From assembly GCF_030406605.1 (NCBI RefSeq), contig NZ_CP129104.1, positions 3,300,687 to 3,364,686 on the forward strand: DNA of 64,000 bases, read 5' to 3'. The position numbers and the translations under genes were made by a program. The notes under the pieces were generated by a model. It made no database searches, had not been told where the DNA came from, and was given only the letters and a program-made list of their open reading frames with translations. Positions within the stretch are counted from its first letter, which is position 1. The number at the start of each line of letters is the position of its first letter. The stretch is from Curtobacterium sp. 458 (GTDB lineage Bacteria; Actinomycetota; Actinomycetes; Actinomycetales; Microbacteriaceae). Positions 9,316 through 17,867 of this stretch are shown in pieces.

Positions 9316-12300
9316 TTACTGCAGCACCACCAGGAGGTCTCCGGCGTCGACCTGTTGCGTCGCCGGGATCGCGAGACGGCCGACGGTGCCCGCCACGGGC
9401 GCCGTGATGGCCGCTTCCATCTTCATCGCCTCGATGCTCGCCACGGCCTGACCGGCTGCGACGACGTCACCGGCGGCGACCTTGAGCGTCACGACGCCGG
9501 AGAACGGCGCGGCGACGTGCTTCGGGTCGGACGGGTCGGCCTTCTCGGCGGCCTTCGTCTCGACCTTGACCGAGCGGTCGCGGACCGACACCGGGCGGAG
9601 CTGCCCGTTGAGGGTCGTCATGACCGTGCGGAACCCGCGCTCGTCCACCTCGCCGATGGCCTCCAGGCCGACGAAGAGGTCGACGCCCTTCCCGAGCGGC
9701 ACGGTGTGCTCCTGCCCGGGACGGAGACCGTAGAGGTAGTCGACCGTCGGCACGACCGAGAGGTCGCCGTACTGCTGCCGGACGGCCTCGAACTGCCGCG
9801 TCGGCTGCGGGAAGAGCAGGCGGTTCAGGGCCTGCTGCCGCTCCGGGCCCGGGCGGTCGAGGTGCGCGCGCTCGGCGTCGGGCACGGGCGTGACCTCGAT
9901 GCGGACGTCGCGACCGGCGAGGACCTTCGAGCGGAACGGTTCCGGCCAGCCGCCGGGCAGGTCGCCGAGCTCGCCGGCCATGAAGCCGATGACGGAGTCG
10001 GGGATGTCGTACTGCTCGGGGTGCTGCTCGAAGTGCTCGGGGTCGGCGTCGACCGCGGCGAGCTGGAGTGCGAGGTCACCGACGACCTTCGACGACGGCG
10101 TGACCTTGGTCGGGCGGCCCAGGATGCGGTTCGCCGCCGCGTACCAGTCCTCGACCTGCTCGAAGCGGTCGCCGAGGCCGAGCGCGATCGCCTGCTGCCG
10201 GAGGTTCGACAGCTGACCTCCCGGGATCTCGTGCTGGTACACGCGTCCGGTCGGACCGGGCAGACCCGACTCGAACGGGGCGTACGCGCGGCGGACGGCC
10301 TCCCAATACGGCTCGAGGTCGCCGACCGCAGCGAGGTCGAGGCCGGTGTCGCGTTCGGTGTGCGCGAGGGCGGCGACGAGCGCGGACATGCTCGGCTGGC
10401 TCGTGGTACCGGCCATCGGCGCTGCGGCGACGTCGACCGCGTCGGCCCCGGCCCGCGCGGCGGCGAGGAGCGTCGCGAGCTGGCCGCCGGCGGTGTCGTG
10501 CGTGTGGACGTGCACCGGCTGGTCGAAGCGCTCGCGCAGGGCGCCGACGAGCCGCTCGGCGGCGCCGGCGCGGAGCAGTCCGGCCATGTCCTTGATGCCG
10601 ATGACGTGCGCGCCGGCCTCGACCATCTGCTCGGCGAGGCGGAGGTAGTAGTCGAGCGTGTAGAGGTCCTCCGCAGGGTCGAGGAGGTCGCCGGAGTAGC
10701 AGAGCGCCGCCTCGGCCACCGACGTACCGGTGGCGAGCACGGCCTCCAGGGCGGGTCGCAACTGGCTGACGTCGTTGAGCGCGTCGAAGATCCGGAAGAC
10801 GTCGACGCCGCTCGCGGCGGCCTCGGCCACGAACGCGTCGGTGACCTCGGTCGGGTACGGCGTGTAGCCGACCGTGTTCCGGCCGCGCAGCAGCATCTGG
10901 ATCGGGATGTTCGGCATCGCCGCACGCAGCGCCGTGAGGCGCTCCCACGGGTCCTCACCGAGGAAGCGGAGCGCGACGTCGTAGGTCGCGCCGCCCCAGG
11001 CCTCCATCGAGAGCAGCTGCGGGGTCAGCCGTGCGACGTGCGGCGCGACGGCGACGAGGTCCTTCGTGCGGACACGGGTGGCCAGCAGGGACTGGTGCGC
11101 GTCGCGCATCGTCGTCTCGGTCACGGCGAGGGCGGTCTGCGCACGCAGTTGCCGTGCCCACTCCGCCGGCCCGAGCTCGAGCAGCCGGTCGCGCTGCCCG
11201 GGCGGGGGTGCGACGGAGAGGTCGACTGCGGGGAGCTTCTCGCTCGGCTCCACCGTCTGCGGGCGCCGCACACCGTTCGGCGTGTTCACCGTGACGTCGG
11301 CGAGCCAACCCACGATCTTCGTGCCGCGGTCCTTCGACACGTGGCCGCCGAAGAGCTGCGGTCGCTCCTCGATGAACTTCGTCGAGACGTCCCCGCGGGC
11401 GAAGTCCGGGTCCTCGAGGACGGCCTGCAGGAACGGGATGTTCGTGCTCACGCCCCGGATCCGGAACTCGGCGAGGGCGCGCTTCGCGCGGGACACCGCC
11501 GCCGGGAAGTCCCGTCCGCGGCAGGTCATCTTCGCGAGCATCGAGTCGAAGTGCGGGCTGATCTGGGCGCCGGTCGCGATCGTGCCGCCGTCGAGCCGGA
11601 CGCCGGCACCGCCGGGGCTGCGGTAGGTGGTGATCTTCCCGGTGTCCGGACGGAAGCCCTGCGTCGGGTCCTCCGTCGTGATGCGGGTCTGCAGCGCAGC
11701 ACCGTGCACCCGGACGGTGTCCTGGGTCAGGCCGAGCTCGACGAGGGACTGCCCCGCGGCGATCCGCATCTGGGACTGCACGAGGTCGACGTCGGTGACC
11801 TCCTCCGTCACCGTGTGCTCGACCTGGATGCGCGGGTTCATCTCGATGAAGACGTGCTGGCCCGCACGCTCCCCCTCGGTGTCGAGCAGGAACTCGACCG
11901 TGCCGGCGTTGACGTAGCCGATCGACCGGGCGAACGCGACGGCGTCGCGGTGGAGTGCCGCCGCGATCGACGGGTCGAGGTTCGGCGCCGGGGCGATCTC
12001 GACGACCTTCTGGTTGCGGCGCTGCACGGAGCAGTCGCGCTCGAAGAGGTGGATCGTGCCCTCGTCGGTGCCGGTGGCGTCGGCGAGGATCTGCACCTCG
12101 ATGTGCCGCGGCCGGATGACGGCCTGCTCGAGGAACATCGTCGGGTCGCCGAAGGCGCTGTCGGCCTCGCGCATGGCCGCTTCCAGCGCTTCCCGCAGCT
12201 CCGCCTTCGTCTCGACGCGGCGCATGCCACGACCACCACCGCCGGCGACGGCCTTCGCGAACACCGGGAACCCGATCGCGTCGGCGCCCGCCAGGAGTTC

Positions 12301-12726
12301 CTCGATGTCACGACTCGCCGGTGTGCTCGCGAGGACGGGCACGCCGGCCGCGATCGCGTGCTCCTTCGCGGTCACCTTGTTGCCGGCCATCTCGAGCACG
12401 TGCTCACCGGGGCCGATGAACGTGATGCCGGCAGCGGCGGCCGCGGCGGCGAGCTCGGGGTTCTCGGAGAGGAAGCCGTAGCCCGGGTAGATGGCGTCCG
12501 CGCCGGACTCCCGCGCGACGCGGATGATCTCGGAGACGTCGAGGTAGGCACGGACGGGGTGACCCGGCGCACCGATCAGGTAGGCCTCGTCCGCCTTCAA
12601 CCGGTGGAGGGAGTTGCGGTCCTCGTACGGGTAGACGGCCACGGTCCGGGCGCCCAACTCGTACGCGGCACGGAATGCACGGATGGCGATCTCGCCACGG
12701 TTCGCCACGAGGATCTTGCTGAACAC
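9316..12726 (-). CDS. pyc: Pyruvate carboxylase
   Basis: Biotin enzyme making oxaloacetate from pyruvate and bicarbonate (anaplerosis, gluconeogenesis). The 1,136 residues are the full single-chain length. The N-terminal biotin carboxylase begins [16 protein letters not shown] and carries the ATP-grasp loop [14 protein letters not shown] and [16 protein letters not shown]. The central carboxyltransferase has METWGG-type [10 protein letters not shown] and GIKDMAGLL with the carboxylated Lys region. The C-terminal biotinyl domain has [10 protein letters not shown], with the biotinylated Lys. GTG 12726 is preceded by AAAGGGA. def follows one base after its stop. It is divergent from parA across 60 bases. 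Confidence 0.96.
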   Translation of the reverse strand: MFSKILVANRGEIAIRAFRAAYELGARTVAVYPYEDRNSLHRLKADEAYLIGAPGHPVRAYLDVSEIIRVARESGADAIYPGYGFLSENPELAAAAAAAGITFIGPGEHVLEMAGNKVTAKEHAIAAGVPVLASTPASRDIEELLAGADAIGFPVFAKAVAGGGGRGMRRVETKAELREALEAAMREADSAFGDPTMFLEQAVIRPRHIEVQILADATGTDEGTIHLFERDCSVQRRNQKVVEIAPAPNLDPSIAAALHRDAVAFARSIGYVNAGTVEFLLDTEGERAGQHVFIEMNPRIQVEHTVTEEVTDVDLVQSQMRIAAGQSLVELGLTQDTVRVHGAALQTRITTEDPTQGFRPDTGKITTYRSPGGAGVRLDGGTIATGAQISPHFDSMLAKMTCRGRDFPAAVSRAKRALAEFRIRGVSTNIPFLQAVLEDPDFARGDVSTKFIEERPQLFGGHVSKDRGTKIVGWLADVTVNTPNGVRRPQTVEPSEKLPAVDLSVAPPPGQRDRLLELGPAEWARQLRAQTALAVTETTMRDAHQSLLATRVRTKDLVAVAPHVARLTPQLLSMEAWGGATYDVALRFLGEDPWERLTALRAAMPNIPIQMLLRGRNTVGYTPYPTEVTDAFVAEAAASGVDVFRIFDALNDVSQLRPALEAVLATGTSVAEAALCYSGDLLDPAEDLYTLDYYLRLAEQMVEAGAHVIGIKDMAGLLRAGAAERLVGALRERFDQPVHVHTHDTAGGQLATLLAAARAGADAVDVAAAPMAGTTSQPSMSALVAALAHTERDTGLDLAAVGDLEPYWEAVRRAYAPFESGLPGPTGRVYQHEIPGGQLSNLRQQAIALGLGDRFEQVEDWYAAANRILGRPTKVTPSSKVVGDLALQLAAVDADPEHFEQHPEQYDIPDSVIGFMAGELGDLPGGWPEPFRSKVLAGRDVRIEVTPVPDAERAHLDRPGPERQQALNRLLFPQPTRQFEAVRQQYGDLSVVPTVDYLYGLRPGQEHTVPLGKGVDLFVGLEAIGEVDERGFRTVMTTLNGQLRPVSVRDRSVKVETKAAEKADPSDPKHVAAPFSGVVTLKVAAGDVVAAGQAVASIEAMKMEAAITAPVAGTVGRLAIPATQQVDAGDLLVVLQ

Positions 12727-12772
12727 GAGGTCCCTTTCAGCCCGGGTTGAGGTGAGACAACCCTAGTCGCGG

Positions 12773-12778
12773 TAACGT
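12773..12778 (+). promoter_or_regulatory. -10 element TAACGT of parA
   Basis: TAACGT ends 8 bases before GTG 12787, the leaderless arrangement seen at several genes in this window. It argues for the GTG start over TTG 12778, which it overlaps. Confidence 0.4.
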
Positions 12779-12786
12779 TGCTCACC

Positions 12787-13599
12787 GTGCATGTACTCAG
12801 CGTGAGCTCCCTCAAGGGTGGTGTCGGCAAGACGACGGTGACGCTCGGCCTGACCTCGGCCGCGTTCGCCAAGGGACTGCGCACGCTGGTGGTGGACCTC
12901 GACCCGCAGTCCGACGTCTCGACGGGCCTCGACATCAACCTCGCCGGGCACCTCAACGTGGCCGACGTGCTCGAGAACCCGAAGGAGAAGATCGTCCGCC
13001 AGGCGATCGCCCCGTCCGGGTGGACGAAGGGCTCCCAGGGCAAGATCGACGTCATGGTCGGATCGCCCTCGGCCATCAACTTCGACGGGCCGCACCCGTC
13101 GATCCGCGACATCTGGAAGCTCGAAGAGGCCCTCGCGAACGTCGAGCAGGACTACGAGCTCGTCCTCATCGACTGCGCCCCGTCACTGAACGCCCTCACC
13201 CGCACGGCGTGGGCCGCGTCCGACCGCGTCACCGTCGTCACCGAGCCCGGGCTCTTCTCCGTCGCGGCTGCCGACCGTGCCCTCCGCGCGATCGAGGAGA
13301 TCCGCCGCGGTCTCTCGCCGCGCCTCCAGCCGCTCGGCATCATCGTGAACCGTGCCCGCGTGCAGTCGCTCGAGCACCAGTTCCGCATCAAGGAGCTCCG
13401 CGACATGTTCGGGCCGCTCGTACTGTCGCCGCAGCTGCCGGAGCGCACGTCGCTGCAGCAGGCGCAGGGTGCGGCGAAGCCGTTGCACGTGTGGCCCGGC
13501 GAGTCCGCGCAGGAGATGGCGAAGAACTTCGACCAGCTGCTCGAGCGCATCATGCGCACGGGCAAGATCGGCCCCTACGCCGAGGGCGGCGCCGCGTAG
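12787..13599 (+). CDS. Orphan ParA-family ATPase
   Basis: P-loop ATPase of the MinD/ParA class, 270 residues. It begins VHVLSVSSLKGGVGKTT, with the deviant Walker A KGGVGKT, followed by LVVDLDPQSDVSTGLD (Walker A') and LVLIDCAPSLNALT (Walker B). No parB or parS-like partner is adjacent. ParA proteins without ParB often position other cargo such as signalling or wall complexes, so chromosome partitioning should not be assumed. The preceding TTG at 12778 overlaps the likely -10, so GTG 12787 was chosen. The gene is divergent from pyc and followed by a large repeat region. Confidence 0.82.
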   Translation: MHVLSVSSLKGGVGKTTVTLGLTSAAFAKGLRTLVVDLDPQSDVSTGLDINLAGHLNVADVLENPKEKIVRQAIAPSGWTKGSQGKIDVMVGSPSAINFDGPHPSIRDIWKLEEALANVEQDYELVLIDCAPSLNALTRTAWAASDRVTVVTEPGLFSVAAADRALRAIEEIRRGLSPRLQPLGIIVNRARVQSLEHQFRIKELRDMFGPLVLSPQLPERTSLQQAQGAAKPLHVWPGESAQEMAKNFDQLLERIMRTGKIGPYAEGGAA

Positions 13600-14142
13600 C
13601 GTCCGCTCCGGTCCGCGCGGGCGGGCGGGCGGGCTATTGCGCGGGCGTTTGGCGGGCACAGGCGTTCGGCGGGCGCTTGGTCGCACGACGTGCCGCTCAC
13701 GTTCGCGTTGGTCGCAGATCGTGTCGCCTCGGAGCACCGGCAGCGACGGCTTCTGCGACCGCAGTGATCAGCACGCGGCACGTCGTGCGACCAACCGGAT
13801 CGTCGTCGGCCCCGCTGGCCTGCCGCTTGTGCCTCGGCCAGCGCCGAGCGGGGTCGCCGGACGTGCCGCTCACGTTCCCATTGGTCGCAGAACGAGTCGG
13901 CCCGACGCCCCGGCCGTTGGTCGCAAGACGTGCCGCTCACGTCCGTGCTGGTCGCACGAAGTGTCGGGTCGGCGTCGAGGGAGCGACACGTTCTGCGACC
14001 ATGACGAACGGCACGCGGCATGTCGTGCGACCAACGTCAGACACGACGACGACGCGCGGACGACGCTGGGCGCGGCTACGACGACGCGCGGCGCATCAGG
14101 CGACTGCCACGTCGGGGCGCCGACTGGCCGAGGGACGACGGG
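13600..14142. repeat. Intergenic region with two 118-bp palindromic elements
   Basis: The 543-base gap between parA and merR holds no gene. GGCGGGC-type short repeats follow the parA stop (13616-13680). Two 118-bp elements at 13677-13794 and 13917-14034 have 19-base outer arms (TTGGTCGCACGACGTGCCG and its complement; perfect in the first, two mismatches in the second) and internal copies of GGTCGCAGA / TCTGCGACC. A half element sits at about 13859-13906. The motif GACGTGCCGCTCACGTTC occurs at 13687, 13860 and 13927, and in altered form at 20619. Confidence 0.85.
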
Positions 14143-14703
14143 TCAGGACGCGCGGGAGGCCCGACGGGCAGCGAGCTCGTCGTCAGGATCGGCAGCGGGG
14201 GCGGCGTCGAGCTCCACGAGCGACGACTCGACCTCACGCAGGACCTTGCCCACGGCGATGCCGAACACGCCCTGGCCGCGCGAAACCAGGTCGATGACCT
14301 CGTCGTCGGAGGTGCAGAGGTAGACCGAGGCGCCGTCGGACATCAGCGTGGTCTGGGCGAGGTCGGACACGCCCGACTCCCGCAACTGGTTCACCGCGGT
14401 GCGGATCTGCTGCAGCGAGATGCCCGTGTCGAGCAGACGCTTCACGAGCTTGAGCACGAGGATGTCGCGGAAGCCGTAGAGCCGCTGCGAGCCGGAGCCG
14501 GCAGCACCGCGGATGGTGGGCTGCACGAGTTCGGTGCGGGCCCAGTAGTCGAGCTGCCGGTAGGAGATGCCGGCTGCCCGGGCGGCGACGGTGCCGCGGT
14601 AGCCGTTCTGTTCGTCGTGCTCCGGCATGCCGTCGGTGAAGAGCAGCCCGAGGTCGTACCGCGTCATGTCCGACCCGGTACCGGGGGTGTCAGTCCCACT
14701 CAT
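14143..14703 (-). CDS. MerR-family regulator (second MerR of the garA region)
   Basis: Transcription factor of 186 residues from ATG 14703, preceded by GGAAGG. The N-terminal winged helix includes AAGISYRQLDYWARTELV and the turn RLYGFRDILVLKLVKRLLDTGISLQQIRTA, typical of MerR-type DNA binding. The C-terminal part carries LCTSDDEVIDLVSRGQGVFGI, a block known in the Rv1830-type proteins encoded near garA in mycobacteria. No metal-binding Cys is seen. The upstream 190-base gap contains TCAA-N7-TTGA at 14744-14758, a possible MerR operator; autoregulation is inference. An upstream GTG is possible but lacks a ribosome-binding site as good. Confidence 0.85.
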   Translation of the reverse strand: MSGTDTPGTGSDMTRYDLGLLFTDGMPEHDEQNGYRGTVAARAAGISYRQLDYWARTELVQPTIRGAAGSGSQRLYGFRDILVLKLVKRLLDTGISLQQIRTAVNQLRESGVSDLAQTTLMSDGASVYLCTSDDEVIDLVSRGQGVFGIAVGKVLREVESSLVELDAAPAADPDDELAARRASRAS

Positions 14704-14893
14704 GCGCTTGCCTTCCACGACGATCGAGCCCTCACCCGAAGCTTCAATGCCGGGTTGAGAGTTGTTCCGAGGTCCACGGTAGCGACTCCGAGCCGTCGCG
14801 CGCGGGACATCCGCTCCGGCGCGTCCGGCGTGTCGAGGATACGCCCCGCCCTCCGACACCCGCCAGCGACGCGAGAGTCCTGCAGCGCGAGCC

Positions 14894-15598
14894 TCATGCG
14901 TCGAGACGACCGATCGCCGACCGGATGAGCTGCGACCGGATGGTCTCGAGGTGCCCGGCGATCTCCCGCGCGAGCTCGGTGGCCTTCGCCTTCGAGGTGG
15001 CGTCCCCGCGGCGCGACACCGGCATGAGCGCGGACTCGATCAGACCGACCTCTCGCTCGGCGGTCGCACGGAAGGTCCGGAGGTGCCGCGGCTCGATCCC
15101 CGAACGCTGGAGCTCGACGAGCGCCTTGAGCACCGCGACGGAGTCCTCGCCGTAGGTGTCCGTCGCGGGGAGCAACGACGACGAGACGGCGTCGGACAAC
15201 AGCATCGGCGTGGCTCCCGCCGCCCGGACGGTCTCGTCGCGGGTGTAGCGACGCTCACGGCCGAGGATCGACGGCTTCGGCGCCTCGCCCCCACCCGGCA
15301 GCGTCGGCTCGCGACCGGCGTCGAGGTCCGCCAAGTACTCCTTGATGACCTTGAGCGGGAGGTAGTGGTCCCGCTGCAGCCCGAGGATGATCCGGAGCCG
15401 TTCGACGTCGGCAGGCGAGAACTTGCGGTAACCGCTGGCGGTGCGCACCGGAGTCACGAGTTCGCGCTCCTCGAGGAACCGGAGCTTCGAGCCGGCGAGG
15501 TCCGGGAACTCGGGCTTCAGGCGAGCGAGGACCTGCCCGATCGTGAGCAGCTCCGACGCCGCGGACCCCGCCCGGGCCGCGGCGGACCGCGCGGGCAC
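14894..15598 (-). CDS. ftsR: MerR-family regulator FtsR
   Basis: Regulator of 234 residues. The DNA-binding part reads LLTIGQVLARLKPEF, then KLRFLEERELVTPVRTASGYRKFSPADVERL, followed by LPLKVIKEYL and a long Ala/Gly-containing linker. The C-terminal part is mostly helical. The order garA then this gene matches corynebacteria (odhI then ftsR, an activator of ftsZ) and mycobacteria (garA then Rv1828). GTG 15598 overlaps the garA stop in TAGTG, so the two are translationally coupled. The bifunctional-nuclease gene usually found next in those genera is absent here. Control of cell division is inferred from orthology. Confidence 0.85.
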   Translation of the reverse strand: MPARSAAARAGSAASELLTIGQVLARLKPEFPDLAGSKLRFLEERELVTPVRTASGYRKFSPADVERLRIILGLQRDHYLPLKVIKEYLADLDAGREPTLPGGGEAPKPSILGRERRYTRDETVRAAGATPMLLSDAVSSSLLPATDTYGEDSVAVLKALVELQRSGIEPRHLRTFRATAEREVGLIESALMPVSRRGDATSKAKATELAREIAGHLETIRSQLIRSAIGRLDA

Positions 15599-16089
15599 TA
15601 CGCGTTCGCCAGGCGCGCCAGGTCGACCCGGGAGGCGTAGAAGGTCAGGCGGAACTTGCCGACCTGAACCTCGGACCCGTCGGTGAGCAGGGCCTCGTCG
15701 ATGCGGGCACCGTCGAAGTAGGTGCCGTTGAGCGAACCGAGGTCCTTCACGGTGAAGCTCGTGCCGTGCCGGAGGAACTGCGCGTGCTTGCGCGAGACCG
15801 TGACGTCGTCGAGGAAGATGTCGGCGTCGGGGTGCCGACCGGCCGTCGTGACGTCGGAGTCGAGCAGGAACCGCGCGCCCACGTTCGGACCGCGGCGCAC
15901 GACGAGCAGCGCCGAACCGGAGGGCAGCGCCGTGATGGCGTCGCGCTCTTCGGTCGAGATGCCGGACTCGGGCGTGAGGGCCGCCGCCTGCTCCAGACTG
16001 AAGGTCATCGTGGTGTCGACGAGTCGCTGCTGCTGGGTGCGACCGTCGCTGCCTGCCGGACCCTGCTGCGGGACCACTGGATCGGACAT
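15598..16089 (-). CDS. garA: FHA-domain signalling protein GarA/OdhI
   Basis: Small phosphorylation-controlled switch of 163 residues. In relatives, kinases phosphorylate an N-terminal Thr-Thr pair; the protein then folds on itself and releases 2-oxoglutarate dehydrogenase and glutamate enzymes. Here the N-terminal VDTTMTFS holds that pair. The FHA domain (about 60-155) shows LLVVRRGPNVGARFLL, TTAGRHPDADIFLDD, TVSRKHAQFLR and DLGSLNGTYFDGARI, with the phosphothreonine-binding Arg, Ser and Asn. ATG 16089 has GAGGGAGG upstream. Coupled to ftsR. The PASTA kinase at 765-2834 is a plausible partner. Confidence 0.92.
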   Translation of the reverse strand: MSDPVVPQQGPAGSDGRTQQQRLVDTTMTFSLEQAAALTPESGISTEERDAITALPSGSALLVVRRGPNVGARFLLDSDVTTAGRHPDADIFLDDVTVSRKHAQFLRHGTSFTVKDLGSLNGTYFDGARIDEALLTDGSEVQVGKFRLTFYASRVDLARLANA

Positions 16090-16212
16090 CGTGGACCTCC
16101 CTCTCTTGGCCCATCAGCGTATCGGAAACGGGTGACCCCGCGGGAGCCCAGAACGGGGCTGTGCACAACTCGGCAGTGCGCGATCAGCGAACGTCCACGA
16201 AACGCGCACCGA

Positions 16213-16260
16213 GACGGCCGGGAGGAGCAGTGCCAGCTGGCACCGCGCCTCCCGGCCGTC
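16213..16260. terminator. Terminator-like hairpin with GGGAGG core
   Basis: Arms GACGGCCGGGAGG (16213-16225) and complement (16248-16260), with an inner stem GTGCC/GGCAC. It lies downstream of the GH18 gene (minus strand, stop 16314) and upstream of garA, so it probably ends the GT2-GH18 transcript. Part of the GGGAGGC hairpin family. Confidence 0.65.
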
Positions 16261-16313
16261 ATCTCGTCACCACGGCGGACCGTCACCGCCTGCGGACACG
16301 CACCGCCGGTCCG

Positions 16314-17867
16314 TCACTGCTGGAGCTCCGACAGGAGCTCCTTGATCTCGGAGTCCTTGAGCTTCACCCAGGGCGAGCCGTCGGGATCGCTCGTCGACGC
16401 CTCCGGGCTGTCGCCGGTGTTCCACCACTTCGCCTGGTACGGCACACCGTCGAACAGGACCCGCGCCCCGGTGTCGTACTGCTTCGTACCGGACCACGAC
16501 GGGTAGGTGCCCGCCGGCAGGGTGACCTGCTTGACCGGCTTCTCACCCGGAAGCACCGGCCCGATGAGCTGCCACGGCGTCTCGTAGGCGCTGAGCACCG
16601 GGTCGTCCGGGAGGTCGCCCGAGGTCCACCACTTCGCCTCGTAGACGTTGTGGTGCCAGACGATCTTCGTGCCCTCGAGGTAGGACGCGTCCGCGCTCCA
16701 CACCGGGTACGGGCTCGTCTTCGGGTCGTCGGTCGGCTGGACGGTCGCGCTCGGCTCGGCCTCCGTGACGTCCGAGGCCGCCGCGACGATGCCGCCCGTG
16801 AAGCCCTTGCCGAGGACGTCGGCGAACAGTACGCCGTCCTGGTCGACGCCCGAGCAGGAGTCGGACACGGTCGACAGGTTCACGTAGTTCGAGCCGCACG
16901 TGGTGTCGCGGTTGAGGGACCACATGGACATGCGGCCGAGCCCGCGCTCCCGCGCCCAGGCGTTGAGCTTCCTCGCGTCGGCGAGCGTGAACACCTCGTC
17001 CTGGATGTCGTTCTGCCCGATCATCGGGGTCGCGCCGACCTTGTGCCAGAGCGTCGCGTCGGTGAGCGGGGTGCCCGACCTCGTGTAGAGGATGCCGAGC
17101 TGCCGGTGGACCTCCTGCAGGGTCTGGACCGAGGCGGAGTACATGCTCTGGCTCGAGCCCTTGGCCTGGCCGTAGTCCATCGTCATCGCGTTGACGCCGG
17201 CGAGGTCGACCCCGGCCTTGAGGAACTGCGCGACCGCGGTGGTCCCGTCGCTCGTCAGGCCCCCGGGCGCTGCCGGAAGGGTGAGCCACACGGCGAGGGG
17301 GTGCCCCGCAGCACGACGCGCGTCCTGCAGCTTCTTCACGGCGGCAGCCCGGCGCTCCCCCGCGGCGTGGTTCGTGAGGTCGTCACCCTCGACGTCGAAG
17401 TCGACCGTGCTGACGTCGTAGCGCTGCACGACGGTCTCGTAGGCGCCGACCAGGTCGGACGTGTCCGTGCAGGTCGTCGCGAGCTCGTCGTTCGCGAGGC
17501 CGCCGAACGAGACGCCGACCTCGCCCTTCTGCTGCTGGAGCCGGGCGATGCGGCGGTCGAGGTCGAGGGAGTCGGACGCGCCCTGCAGCGAGTACGCCGA
17601 ACCCCAGGTCGGGGTGCAGGCTGCGTCGTGGTCGGCGACCACGAACGAGAGCATCACGTCGCGACCCTTGGCGGACTTGACGTCCTCGAAGGCGAACGTC
17701 GGGGTGGCGGTGACGTCGGTGTACGCGGCGAACCAGCTCTTCTGGGCGTCCGCGGCCTGCGCCGACTGCCAGCGGTCGAAGCCGAGGTAGCCCCCGGCCG
17801 CGACGGCAGCGGTCAGGACGACCGCGAGGCCGACCCGCAGCGGGGAGAGTCGTCTGGTGGAGGACAT
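16314..17867 (-). CDS. Membrane-anchored GH18 chitinase-like protein with two CBM5/12 modules
   Basis: Glycoside hydrolase family 18 protein of 517 residues. One N-terminal hydrophobic segment (LRVGLAVVLTAAVAAGGYLGF) suggests export or anchoring. In the GH18 barrel (about 44-340) STVDFDVEG matches the DxDxE catalytic motif, with the acid Glu near 160; AMTMDYGQAKG and GRMSMWSLNRD are also family blocks. Two chitin-binding-like modules follow, each with W and AKWW signatures (YEAKWWTSGDLPDD near 430, YQAKWWNTGDSPE near 490). Its ATG overlaps the stop of the GT2 gene (TGATG), so the two are made together. Trimming or release of a beta-linked GlcNAc polymer made by that synthase is inferred; a stand-alone chitinase is the alternative. 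Confidence 0.88.
   Translation of the reverse strand: MSSTRRLSPLRVGLAVVLTAAVAAGGYLGFDRWQSAQAADAQKSWFAAYTDVTATPTFAFEDVKSAKGRDVMLSFVVADHDAACTPTWGSAYSLQGASDSLDLDRRIARLQQQKGEVGVSFGGLANDELATTCTDTSDLVGAYETVVQRYDVSTVDFDVEGDDLTNHAAGERRAAAVKKLQDARRAAGHPLAVWLTLPAAPGGLTSDGTTAVAQFLKAGVDLAGVNAMTMDYGQAKGSSQSMYSASVQTLQEVHRQLGILYTRSGTPLTDATLWHKVGATPMIGQNDIQDEVFTLADARKLNAWARERGLGRMSMWSLNRDTTCGSNYVNLSTVSDSCSGVDQDGVLFADVLGKGFTGGIVAAASDVTEAEPSATVQPTDDPKTSPYPVWSADASYLEGTKIVWHHNVYEAKWWTSGDLPDDPVLSAYETPWQLIGPVLPGEKPVKQVTLPAGTYPSWSGTKQYDTGARVLFDGVPYQAKWWNTGDSPEASTSDPDGSPWVKLKDSEIKELLSELQQ

Noticed and set aside
9052..12750. A very long open frame antisense to pyruvate carboxylase
   Set aside because: GC-rich DNA with strong third-base bias leaves the antisense frame open by chance. 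The translation is repetitive Arg/Asp/Val with no domain, and pyc on the other strand is unmistakable.
13677..14034. An insertion sequence
   Set aside because: Inverted repeats are present, but no transposase frame, no target-site duplication and only 118 bp inside each pair.
12787..14142. A chromosome origin with parABS
   Set aside because: No parB, dnaA, gidB or DnaA-box cluster is present, and the palindromes do not match the parS consensus.
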